DNA of 64,000 bases from Struthio camelus (Eukaryota > Chordata > Aves > Struthioniformes > Struthionidae): positions 9,814,514 through 9,878,513 of the forward strand of contig NC_090982.1 of assembly GCF_040807025.1 (NCBI RefSeq), written 5' to 3'. Below, one piece after another: positions 1 through 47,640 of the stretch (the first letter of the stretch is position 1; each line of letters begins with the position of its first letter). The translations under genes and the position numbers were made by a program. The notes beneath the pieces were generated by a model. That model saw only the letters and a program-made list of their open reading frames with translations, was not told the origin of the DNA and made no database searches.

Positions 1-9500
<9,500 letters not shown>

Positions 9501-10914
9501 ATTCAGCATTTTAGTGCATGTAATCACCTTCCTGCACTAAGCTTAAACAGTGGATGAGCTCCTATTTCCTTGTTTAAAAAATACTTGTTCTGTATCCTAG
9601 TTAGGGCCCCCATACCAGCATTTCACTAGATTAAATAGTTTATTTTTCCAGCAATACGAGCCTATCTCATGAAATGATGTCCTAGAGAGAATCCCTGCTA
9701 TTAGGAAACATTTGCTTGGACTCTGAAAAAAATGAAATCAAATTGTATGATGAAAACATATTTTACACAACAGACCACAGCTCCAGGCATTTCTACGTGC
9801 ATTTAAACTGACTTAGCAGTGCCCAGTAGTTGTATTGTACCTCTATGCAGATAATATGGCTTATGTAAAATAACCCTCTTAGCACTACTTTAGCTACTTC
9901 TTATAAAACTTTTTAAAAATACTTTTACTGCTCTACAAAAATTAGAGGGAATGTCCAATTCCTTTTCTGTAAGGAAGAGATTGCATCTTTTAAGTCCAGT
10001 TTTAACAGGAACTTCTGCTGCAACAATCTAGAAAAGGAGAAGAAGGGTTTCGCATAGTCTAGTTGGAGCAGGTTTCTTCTAGATTAAAACAGTAGGACTG
10101 TTTTCTTCTGTCACTGTGTGCTTACCCATTTGCAATTGCAAAAGTTGTAGAATGGATACCTTTCTATGTGTTACTTAACTTCACAGGCCCCAAGGGGGGA
10201 CAAGGCACTGCCTTGTAAGATGGGTGAAAGCTTAGTTTAGATGGTGATTAGCAGGACAAAACCCTCAGGTTTTGTCTCAGGCGTTGATGGTAGTTGAAGT
10301 CTCTTGAGAGGTTCACATTAATTCTGTAGTCCCCCTGTCAGAGAAGATCTGGACCTGGAATTGAGCCTAAGCATGAGTTTGCTTAAATCTTCTCCCCACA
10401 CAGAGCCCAGCCTGACATTGCTACAGCTGTGATTTTGTGAATCATGAAACTTTGCTATACGTCTCTTCAAAGAGCTCAATCTTCAACGTTTCTGTAACCA
10501 AGATGAATGGGAATTTTCCATCTACTTTATACATTTGACAGCACTGTAAGATATGTATGTAGACTTATGTATCTTAAAGAAAAATACCTTTTTCTATAAA
10601 AGCTCTGCATGCACTATATAGAAATCCCACATCTCAGTCCTACAGTGACTTATTTTGTGCTTAGTTCCTACTTAATAAGCTAACTGTTCTCACAGTTGCT
10701 TCCAAAAAGAAAACAAAAAACCAACGGATAAAGATGATTTATGGTTGGATAATGCCTCTTCCCCACCTCCAAAAACTGTTAGGAACAAAGATTTTGAAAA
10801 AAGCTGGTTTAGCAATTTCAAATACCAGATATATGGGAAGTCATAGCCTTTTCTGTATGTTAGGGCACGCATCAGTTCACTGTGTGAAAGGGCTATCAAC
10901 TCTGGGACTCCTGC

Positions 10915-10920
10915 AATAAA
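10915..10920 (+). terminator. RIGI: Candidate RIGI polyadenylation signal AATAAA
   Basis: This is the first exact AATAAA after the RIGI stop and would give a 3' UTR of about 1.4 kb. A second AATAAA lies at 11236-11241. Which is used cannot be read from sequence. Confidence 0.5.
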
Positions 10921-11811
10921 AAATAATCAGTGCTGACATCAAAGCTCATATTAACTGTTACTGGGAAGTTAATGCTTTTGACAAGTTCCGTCTTTTTCCA
11001 CTGCTTGAAAGCAAGTACTCCAAACTAAAACAATGCTGCAGTTCAGCATAAATGAATGTGTCATCCAGATAAGCCTCCAGGTTGATGAGGTAGCACATTA
11101 ATGAGAAATTCAACTTGATGATATCTTCAATTCACAGCGAGGGCTGGAGGGGAACGATGCCAACACTTCACTTGGCCTTTAAGAGTATGTGAACCTTTTT
11201 TTGGAACTGAACCCAAAGCTGTATATTTATTATCAAATAAAGCTCAAGATTATCATCGTGCTCATCATCTTATTAACAACACCAAGCCCTCTCTTGCTTG
11301 TTGTAATCAAGCTTACTAGCCTGCAGCAGGTAGAGTACAGTCTCTCTCCCCCATTTAAACCTCTTGCACTCTTTCAGAAGCAGTCACTGCTTTTTCCCAG
11401 ATATAGCTGTAGCCAAATGCACTGAAAATACAACAGCAAGACACTCTGGAAGGATATTTATTCACTATGTTAATTGTTTTGGCAGCTGCTCTCACTACAG
11501 TTAAAAGTTAGAATTAGTTGTATAGCCTTGTTTATAGCTGAGTAAAAAGATATTTTCATTATCACTGTTTGTAAACAGATTAATTTGGTGTTGTGGATTA
11601 AGCAGTCACTGACTTCAATGAATGCAGTAGTCTAAGCAGTGGTTGCTAGCTGCCATAAAAATTGCTGACAGGGATCCTGAAATTGTGGTAGATTTACTTT
11701 CCTCTGCCCTGTGTCATCAAGAAGACAGTCAGCAGTACTCTGATGGGGTACAGAATATTGCCAGTATCTGACAAAATTCATATTCATTCTGCATCATGTA
11801 GTTTATTCAAA

Positions 11812-11817
11812 TGAACA
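11812..11817 (-). terminator. ACO1: Candidate ACO1 polyadenylation signal AATAAA
   Basis: TTTATT on the + strand reads AATAAA on the ACO1 strand and is the nearest exact hexamer I found past the stop codon, giving a 3' UTR near 0.8 kb. Further ones lie at 11457-11462 and 11226-11231, and an ATTAAA variant lies near 12391. Confidence 0.4.
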
Positions 11818-12584
11818 AGTAATTAAAATAGGAGAAGTCAAAATATGTAAGATCACACTCCTAAGGGGGGCAAAGAGTTTGAAGAACAAACTTTGTTCTG
11901 TGTCTCAGTACTCAAGATAATATGAAAGAAACACCAAACTTTTTTGAAAATATATTTAATTTTAATCCATTAGAAATATTGTCCTCATATGGCCCACTTT
12001 TCCACAAAAGCTACAGCTTAGATTTCAAAGGAAAAGAGTTCACATTTTTAAAATGAATAAGCAGCTAAATAATTAATTTCAATATTAGAGTTGGATTCTG
12101 ATCAATTGTAGTTAAAAGTAAGTCAATGTCTGGTAATCAGAAAAGGAAAAAAAAATTAATTTTATATTGTCAGTTAATTTTTGGACCACTGATATGAGCA
12201 TAGAACTGAACCTGAGTCAAACTAAATGGACAAAATATATAAAATCAGCACATGATCTTCAACAGTTCCACAGATTCCAACAGTAGTTTTTTTTTTTTTA
12301 ATACTTTGCTACTGCATGACTTTTGCACTGTCATCCTACAGTAAGTCAATTCAACCACCATATGAATAAAGTAATAAAAAGTTGTTTTCTTTAATGGGAC
12401 AAGTGCCCCATTTCCAGATACACAGAATCATTCAACATTGTAAACACACCACCTGATAATATAATCCACATAGAAGTTGCTCACTTTATGGTTCAGGCTT
12501 TTATGTTTATGATTACCATATTGTTTTCTTGTGCTCACCAGAAGCAGGCTTGTACCTGGATCTTTTTGCTTAACGTTGTTTGGA

Positions 12585-38724
<26,140 letters not shown>

Positions 38725-38745
38725 GGTTAAAGAGCCTTGTAATCC

Positions 38746-41700
38746 CTAAAACACAAAAGATAAATCATTGTCATTTTCACATCATTTACATCTGTCCCAC
38801 ACGCGAAGCCTACATCAGTCAGAAACGTCCTGCACAGACTATATTCGCCATGCTCGCGCCCCTACGATCTGCTCGTAATATGTCCTCAGAGACAAAAGGC
38901 CTGGAGCAAGGTAAGAGTATTTTGAATAATATAGCTACGACACATGGTTTACAAAGAAGGTTAAATGTCTGCACTATTACCTTCTTTATGTTGCTTTTAG
39001 ATAGCCCTGCAGGCCTCTGTGATCTAGGAACCACTACAGCTGTGTGGTCCCGTGTCTTACACGGCATTGGTCTAAAGCTGGACGGACAAGCATTTCCACT
39101 CAAAATTAAAAGAAAAAAATATTTCAACCAAACAGAAAGTACAATGGCTTGAGAAAGAAAGCTACAGTAAGACTATAAGCCCTGACTGATTATCTGAGAA
39201 ACAGGGAGCCCTCTCGAATTCGGAAATATTTGTTAGACTCCCTACCAAAACAAAATTAAATCGTGCCTCACACTCCACAGTAAACATTAACTCAGTTTGA
39301 GATCTTCAAAGCATGTGTGTGTGGGGGGGGGGGGGGGGGGGGAGGAGATGGAGTATTCCATTGGGATTTGGCACTTTTCAGCTTCATTTATGCAAGTGAG
39401 TTAAAGTACCGAGGAACGTTCCCAAATATCATGGCCAACTAGCATAAAGTTGCCTGATTTCACACCAGCAACCTCTCTCACCTTCCAAAAGAAGTCGACT
39501 GCATGCAGACTGCCTACTGAAACAGTCTCCAGGATGTTTTAAGTCCTGAATTGTGCCCCGGGCTCTTTTGAGAGCGCTGGCTTAGGCCAAAGCATGCCAA
39601 GGAACAAGCTAACAATTTAACAATAAAGGACACTGCTCTTCCAGCACGTGGAAACGTTCTAACTCATTATTAATTTTTTGGGAACGCCTGAAACCTCAGG
39701 TTCTATTTACAGGTCTGTTGTTGTTTTGGTTTTATACAGCCTTACTCCTGTCTTTATGCGGGAATTTCTCTTCCCTTGCATTGCTTTTTCAAAGAATAAA
39801 ATCAGGTATGAATTGCACATCCTTTGACGGACGGGCCTTTGAGACCTTTTAGTGTTAACAGCCATAAGACAGCCACACAGACTGTGCTTGTTCTGGCCCT
39901 GGGAAACAACAGCAGCTCTGGCCCCAACTTCTCCCCCTCCCTGATTATCTGGGTTCCAGACACCTGTTCTGTAGCATTTATGTGATCCTGGGCACAAGCC
40001 TATGAATTCAGGGGGTCTGGCTGACTGGAATCTAAGAAAATGGATCAACTGGAGAGTCAAAAAAAGAACAGAATCTCATTTTGCTCCATCTCCTTCAGAC
40101 TGCCTCTGTAGAGCAACAGAAAATTGTTTTCACTTCTCAAGTCAGCAGCTCGAACTCCAAAGTCAGATATACGTGCAGTGGACCAGAAGACTAAGAAAAA
40201 AGCGTATCTTATAAAATCAGTTTTCGGAATGAAAGCCTCTTAAAGCTGGGGCCGGACGCCGTAAGAGTCAGAGTGAAACTAATTTCCAGGTAAGTACGCA
40301 GAAGTAACTTTTTTCTCGTTTTATAAACAAGAGGAAAAGTAGTAACACAAGTATTTGGGCAGGACCAAGGAAGACAAGGGATAACAGAATGAGAGAGGAA
40401 AAATATCACAAAGTAGGAGACCATCACAGTTCCCATAAAATAGGTAAAAATAGCTAGGTTTCAGCCTAGCTTCCTTCTGCCCCACAGAATTCACATCTCT
40501 GTGACCACATGCTAAAAGCTGAATCTGATATACAGATATTTAGTTTTTAGCTATTAGCAAATAAAAATTTGCCATTTGCGCAGTACTGTGAACTTCACTG
40601 TCTTCAATTACGTTTTTCTAAAGCGGTGACATTCCCTTCTTTGTCCTTCTCCCTTCAAGTATCTTACCTTCTGCTAAGACGTCCATTCTTGTTTATTTGA
40701 ATGTTCACTTAAGAACTGCATGAATTATATAAGGCATACCAGACAAATAATTGCTGCATTTTAGCCCTTCCTGTGCTTACTAACATATTTTTGTGCACAT
40801 CTGATAATCTGGCTAACATCAGCGCTGACCATCTTCAAACCTAGGCTCACTATCAACATTGTTATCCACCCCAGCCGATTGCATTGAAGTTGCTCAACTC
40901 AAGTTGGAAGCAGGCTGACCATGGCACTGTGCCACCTCGCCCCACCTTTTTTTACAGTATACCCAGAATCTACCCACAGATTGCATGTCATCTCTTCACA
41001 AAAAGCTTGATTTTCAGCTTTTCTGTATCCCACCTCTATTTAACTCTCCCACAGAGGTAAAAGTGCAAAAGGATTCTAAGCAGCAGCACAGAAACCTTGA
41101 AAACCAAGAGGGGCAAATTAAGTCGTACCTTTCCAAATATAAAACAAGGAAGTTGTTTTTCATCCACGTAACATCTGCCCTTCCGACTAGAGAAAGAACC
41201 CATAGCAATAACAGCTGTTCCGTACTGTCTCTATCAGTAGATACGAATCCGGAGGGTTCAGATTTCTCTGGCAACAGTAGTTTTATATTGTGATACTTCT
41301 AACAGAGCACTCACAGCAGAAAAACTTGAGTAGAGCAACATTCTTCACTCCATCTGTACTGAGTGGGTCAGTAAACTCAGCATCCACCATGAGCCCGCAC
41401 ATGCTTACTTGTAAGAAAGGACCAATGCAGAAGGGCCTACTGGCTGTACTGTGTACGGAGATCCCTACCATAGCCTGAAGACTGCATGATCTGATGACCT
41501 TCATGTAGCTAGAAGCACACACAGCCCCACGGGACAGAAAGAAAAGGGTGTGCGTACCCTTCCTCTCCTTGCGACTTCTAAGTTAATCAACTAAACCAAC
41601 TTACCTTCAGCGTGTGTTAAATTTCATGTGGATCTCCACCAAAAGGAGTAACTAAAATCACTTTTTTTGAAAAGAACATTCACAGGGGATTTAAACAGGT

Positions 41701-44700
41701 GCTAACAGGTGCTGCAGGTGCCAATTTCACTTTTTAGCTGACTTAACTTTTCTGAGTATCCAACATAAACATAATGCTAGTCACACACCACCACCTTCTA
41801 GTAGGAAAGAACTCATTTCTCAACACTGAGGTATTATTTAAAGAGCATACTCCATTGACTGTAGGTCCGGGACTCCACTTCAGATCCTTTCAAAAGCATC
41901 AAGTGTGACTTGGAGCAATTGAAACGAGCTGAAATTTTACCAAAAACAATGGAATTGAGAAAGAGACCTGAGGCATCCTTTTGTTGTGCACTTGCAGAAA
42001 ATTATCTCATGCAGAGGGTAAAAAGGGAAAAGGTGTGCTGCTTAGTCTCTCGCTATACCTAGGAGAGAATCTAAAGCTACCAGAGCAGTTCTTTGATGTC
42101 ACTTATTAACCTGCTATTCCACTCTCTTTAGAGCAGCGGAAGAGCCTGAAGGTAAATGTGAATAAAGCAAATCAAATGTCCTCACCCCACAAAAAACAAG
42201 TTGCTGGGTTTTTTTGAAACATTGCTGCTCTTCCCTTTGTTTGCTGTACCAGATCAATGCTTCTGTTTTTTAGGAATCTCAGGGGAATCCACTCATCTCT
42301 CCCTCTCTCTCCCTACAGAATGAGATAAAGTCTCAGCACACAGAGTATTCTGCTGCTAAAATACATGCTAATAGTAAAGCACAGTCTTTTGTTTTATGTG
42401 AGACTGGTATTGGGAAAAGACTCCTGAGAATAGTAATCACATTTATTACAGAAGCGCCTAAGGACCAACCAAGAACACAGGTTTATTTTGCTTGGACTGC
42501 ACAAAGAAAAAGCAGCCGCCAGACCAGGGAACTTCCACTTAAGCTTCAGGCCATAATATAGGAACAGAACAGGTAGAATCATTCAGCTTTTTAGCACGGA
42601 CCTACACAACAAGGGAAAGGGAACAAATCTACAGCACCGTCTCGTCTATCCAGTGTTTGGTTTCTTGCTTGTCTTCTTCCAAATCATGCCAGGGTGCCGG
42701 CAGGGTAACGGGCAGATACTACTTTAAGCATATGTCCAGAAAACTAAATACTTAACAACTGCTTGACTGACTAACAGAGATTCCAACTGGTAAAAGTTCT
42801 TTTCCCCCAGAAGCGGGTAAACTCTCTACCACAGCTGGGAGGAAAGAGTGAGCAACACAGAATCTGCAAGGGAATAGCTTAATTTGACCCCTAACAGGAT
42901 GCAAGACGTGCCAGAGAAAGTTTCACTCACTGAAAGCAAAGGCGGAATTCTTCCAGCCATGAAAGAAAAGCTGGTGACTCGTCAAGCCTGGAAGGTTTAA
43001 ACTTGCAGCTACCATGGGTACCTGCAAAGAAAAAACTCCTGACTGAAAGAGTGGTGAGCTGCTGGGACTTCACCGATGAAAGGCTTTGCTTCAGGATGGG
43101 AAATAGAAGACAGATGGAAGCCTGGAATACCCGTGGCCTTGCTTGAAAAACACAGCATATACCATCTATGCTGAACCTGGTCCGGTCTCTTCGATTATCA
43201 ACCTCCCCTCACGCCCCTCATGGGAGTACTTTAGCTTAGTTTTATCTCCTACACTAGGTCAGATTGCCTTTGGGTATGTATCTGTACTTTCTGCCACATA
43301 TTTGACAAGGCACCTCTAAATAGCAAGAACAAATAGCTGACCTTAACCTAAGGGGAGCTGCAGCAGAGCACCAGACTACTGAACCAGAAAGCCATCGAGA
43401 TAATACTGAACATGTATTTTCTGACATTACTAAGGACTACGTACAGCTAGAGAGCACCTCTTAAACTAAGGATTAATGCTTCAAGCTTTGTTCCCCAAGA
43501 GCAAATGACCTTTGCCACTTAAATAGCTTTTCTCACCGTTTCACATTCTGCTCAGTGATGGGCCTTAAGTAAAAACGCTGAAGTTTGTACTTCCAGTTTG
43601 CCTAAGCTCTTGATCTCTCACCCATGAACTGCAGAAGATCCAGCAGGTAGAAGCTTCCGTCCTGTTAGAATTGCAACATGCTCTGCCTACCTTACTTGAA
43701 AACATCCATTTCAAGCATGTTGCCAGAAGTCTGCCTTTTTGATGGAGAAATTCAGTCTCTCCCAGTATGAGTCAGCTGTATGCAGCAGTAATACTTCAGT
43801 GAATAAATCCAGCCACAGTATACAATCAGTGATAACTCAAGACAGTTTAGGAAAAAGAGAAAGCAGACATTTGGTGGATAAAAATCCTAGTTTAAATATT
43901 CAAGTTGCTTAAGCAAAATATTTGTCACCTTAGCATTTATTAGCAAAAAAAAAAGACCCAAATCCCACCAGTATTTGGATAACACTTCTGCCACATGACT
44001 ACTAGAACAAGTAGAGTCTTGTTTTATAATGCATCTAGCCGTAATTACTTTTGCATGCACCCAGCACAGAACATATGAGTACAGGTACGGTTGCAATAAA
44101 CAGACATTTCTTGTTTTGATAAAGAGAAGCTCTTCCTATTTAACACTTACTCTATCTGCGACAGATAAGGCCAGTCAGCATTTATGAAATACATAGCGCA
44201 GCACTGCTGTGAACAGTCGGTGAGGAGATTTCAGCGCTAACAGAGCTCTGAGAAAGAGCGTCTTTAAGGAGCCATGCAGCGGAGAAGCACAAAGAGAAGG
44301 CCACTAACAATTTGACGAGTAACTATTTTGCTGATATAAACTACACCACTACTGCACATTGGAAGAAAATTCAGTAACATGTACAGGATATTTTTTAAAA
44401 CACTGTAGCTGTGCAAAGTTTCACAGAACCTTTTCCATGTCAAGGCTCAAAGAGACTCTATACTGGAACAGGAACAGGACTCTGGACTCCTGACTTTATG
44501 GCTTGCTTCAGATGCCTGCAGCACAAAAATGTATTTTTATTCAAAGTCATCATGTGCTACACTTCCATTGCATATTCCTTTAATCTACACATTTTACAGG
44601 CTATTGCCACCATTTCACTTTTGTTAGCACCACTGTATTACAAACCTAGGAAGTTACGGTCTAGTTCAGAGGTCAAGCTTGTGAAATCAGTTCCTTAGGT

Positions 44701-47095
44701 CTTAAAGAAACTCCAACTCCAAGAGAGCTGGAAGTTTCGTAAGTGCCCAGTTCCAAGACGTGGATTTTAAATGCCCTCAAGTCATCCAAATGACAATCCT
44801 CAAGACATCCAAAGCCAAATGCTACCTGCTCCCTCCCTCCAACGTGCTTAATTCAACCTTTTGCTTAAGAGACAGCGGAAAGACTTCTTTTGCACCCATC
44901 TCTCCTCTCTTGATGACTCTGAGAAGCACACATAGGCAGTATCCTCAGACTGCTTCTGGAACACAAGCAAACCTTACAGTTAGCAAAATTCAGACCATAA
45001 TGGAGCAGGCATAAGTGTTAAAGAAACACTGTGTCAGCAGATTCACCACTGAGAGTCCTAGTTAAAAAGTGGAAACTTTTTTTTTTTTTTACCGGAAGCA
45101 AAGCAAGTAGTATTATACCTAAGAATACAGGAACGCTTTTTGGGAGACTACAGAACACTGAAAAGCCTCGAATTTTTCTCCCAGAAAGAACAACTCTGAA
45201 CCTTAACCTACTTCCTACCTCCGTACAAATTTGTTACTCATTCCTCTTCTGTCAGCAATCTTAAACTGTTCATTAATAAATATGCAGCTTGAAGTAGTTT
45301 TAATAAAGAACCAGCTTTCACGTTACTAAAATATTCAGGAGAACATGCTTCTGCATGTTCCTACCACAGCTAATGTGGAAGCGCTGCAAGGAGCCTGGAA
45401 ATACAGGAAAGTGCTCTAAGTGTGTACAAAGGTTTGATTTGGAATTTGGTTTCAATTTCAGTCCACAGGATAGAAAGAAATCTCAGCATTGGTCTTTTTG
45501 TCTCAGAAGACTCACATGAAGGCTGGAAGGATGACTGCAGAGGTGCATGGGCATGAGAAACAAAATGGGAGTATAGTGCATCAGCTTTCTAGTCACTCCA
45601 TTACCACCAAAGCAGCTCTGTAACTGGACTTGCTCCTTCTGCAAGACTAAAACTCCCCTTGTGCAGCGTGCCATCTGAATGGTTTCAGAGCAATCAGAGA
45701 GGTGTAAGAAGAAGGAGTCCTTTCAGGACCAAGAGCTAATGAGAGGATTATTACTGATGTGAAATAAATCTAGCATGATGGGGAAAAAGTTGTAACTTCT
45801 CATGCCATGTCCACACAAATCCTTTTCCAGAAAAAAAGGGGACACTCTCCAGTTCAGACTTTCCCAGTGATATGAACTGGACCACTACTCCAGGGAGGGA
45901 GAAAATCTCCAGCTATTATGTGGTAAAATCCTACCGTGAGAGCCTGTGTCGGAAAATACTAGCGAAAGAGATTTCGTGCTATTCTTGCTATGTATATACT
46001 GAGAACATTTCTTCTGTGGTTTTCTGCAACAATTGTGTCAGCTCTTCTGCCATCACTACAAAAAAGTCCTTGACTCATAACCAAGTGGGAGCATATTACT
46101 CACTGGTTAAAGGGAACAAGGTGAGGAAGAAAGAAGCCAGGCTGCAAAACGTTTCAAGGGCTAAAAAACGGTGCTTCGAAAGGGTCCTCGGCTCAGCACT
46201 AGTCTACACGCTAACACTCGGCAAAGCAGCACCAACCAAGCGTTCAGACCCCGAAGACCTCCACGGGAATTTTTTCTCCTTCTTACAAAACCCATGACCA
46301 GTAAAGCTGTGACAACTTTCTGAGCAAGTCCTCACACGCTCCACAGACCCTGCTGGGGGGTGAGACCACAGCAGTCAGCTGCGCCTCCTCCTCTGTGCCC
46401 ACCAAATCCTTCTCATTTTCTCCGAAGAAGTAACAATCCCCACGAGTTTCGGAGCGGGATGGCGCACAATCGCTTCGCACCCCCCCCCCCGCCCCCGCCC
46501 CCAGCGAAAGAAGAGCAAGCAGACACTCCAGGGTCAACACCTCTCCGGGGTGGTCTTCCTAATTCAGCGTGGCGGATCCATAATCTGGAGCCGATCCGGA
46601 CAGCAGCAGGGCGGCGCGCTAGCAGACATTAAACCATTCCCAAGGGTTTGGCGAGGGAATCCTCTGTTTTACACTCCGTTTCCCGCTGACGCTAAAGACT
46701 ACTGAGGTAAAGATCTCTCTCTCACACACACGCACACGCTAGCTTTCGAGGAGGACCTCAAGCAGCAGAGGACAACCTCCAGCGAAGGGACGAGGGAGAA
46801 CCGCGCCGCTGCCGCCAACCGCAGCCGCGCACTGACCCCCGATCCGCGCCCGCGCACCGAGCCCCACCGGACAAACATCCGCCTCGGCCTTGCAACCCGC
46901 CGGACGGCTGCGGGGAAACCCGAACGGCTGGGAGAGGTTATTTGTGTTTTGTTTCTGTTTTGGGTTTGTTTTTTTTTTTTTTTTGGCCAAATCCAGGCAG
47001 TGGGGCGGGGCCGCGCCGCGCCGCTTCTTGCCGCCGTGAGGCGCGGAGCCTCCGCGCGTCCTTTCCGCCCGGCCTGCGCGCAGGCCCGCACTCAC
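38746..47095 (-). other. ACO1: ACO1 intron 1
   Basis: About 8.3 kb between the start-codon exon and the proposed non-coding first exon. It contains a G20 run at 39323-39342 and becomes GC-rich past 46.4 kb. The longest open frame, 141 codons on the + strand at 45872-46297, matches nothing I recognise. No transposon could be named. Confidence 0.6.
39323..39342 (+). repeat. G20 homopolymer after GTGTGTGT
   Basis: Twenty consecutive G following a short GT run, in ACO1 intron 1. It is a G-quadruplex candidate and a likely place for assembly length errors. Confidence 0.9.
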
Positions 47096-47240
47096 CGAGG
47101 GCAGCCAGGAGGAGGAGGAGGAGAAGGAGGGAACGGCCTGCCCGCTGCTGCCCCGCCGCCGCCGCCAACCCGGCTGCTGGCCGTCCGGGGCGGCCGGGGG
47201 CGGGGAGCTGGGCCGGCTCCACCCCGAGGCTGCCCCCGTT
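47096..47240 (-). other. ACO1: Proposed ACO1 non-coding exon 1 (5' limit unknown)
   Basis: On the - strand CTGCCCTCG|GTGAGTGCGG at 47096/47095 is a near-perfect donor and the only one I found in the island. Exon 2 begins with 21 untranslated bases, so such a leader exon is needed. The transcription start cannot be placed; the given right edge is nominal. Confidence 0.5.
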
Positions 47241-47248
47241 CCCTTAGG

Positions 47249-47583
47249 GCCGCCCGCCGCGACACGGCGGCCGCCTTCCCTCCGCCCCCCGCCCTCCGGT
47301 CAAGGCCGCCCGCCGCGACATGGCGGCCGCCCACCGGTCAAGGCCGCCCGCCGCGACATGGCGGCCGCCCCCCCCCCCCCCCGCCCTCCGGTCAAGGCCG
47401 CCCGCCGCGACATGGCGGCCGCCCCCCCCCCGCCCTCCGGTCAAGGCCCCCCGCTGCGACATGGCCGCCCGCTGCGACATGGCGGCCGCCCCCCTCCCCC
47501 CCGCCCTCTGATCAAGGCCGTCCGCCGCGACATGGCGGCTGCCCTCCAGTCAAGGCCGCCCGCCGCGACATGGCGGCCACCTC
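47249..47583. repeat. Tandem GC-rich array with eight ATGGCGGC-like (YY1-type) cores
   Basis: A unit like GCCGCCCGCCGCGACATGGC, followed by GGCCGCC, recurs eight times, with spacers of C-runs and CCGGTCAAGG. ATG cores begin at 47320, 47358, 47412, 47461, 47479, 47532 and 47570; the first unit has ACGG instead. The core ATGGCGGC matches the YY1 site. Open frames through it are products of the repeat, not genes. Confidence 0.88.
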
Positions 47584-47640
47584 CTTTTCCCCACCTCTTT
47601 GGTCCCCGCCCCGGCGAGGCAAGCTTGCGGGCCAGGCTTC

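Larger units (their letters stand above)
9501..12584. other. Convergent 3' UTR region between RIGI and ACO1
   Basis: The stretch between the two stop codons is AT-rich and has no supportable open frame. It should hold the RIGI 3' UTR on the left (+) and the ACO1 3' UTR on the right (-). Candidate polyadenylation hexamers occur on both strands, so the transcripts end near each other or overlap. Confidence 0.8.
46780..47640. promoter_or_regulatory. ACO1: CpG island, probable ACO1 promoter
   Basis: About 0.9 kb rich in CG dinucleotides in an otherwise AT-rich window. It includes GC boxes (GGGGCGGGGC at 47002-47011) and no TATA box that I can see. It lies at the 5' end of ACO1 and covers the one good donor site for a leader exon. 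Divergent transcription to the right is possible. Confidence 0.8.

Noticed and set aside
45872-46297. 141-codon + strand open frame in ACO1 intron 1
   Set aside because: No recognisable domain, no splice context, and a composition no different from the surrounding intron. Chance open frames of this size are expected here.
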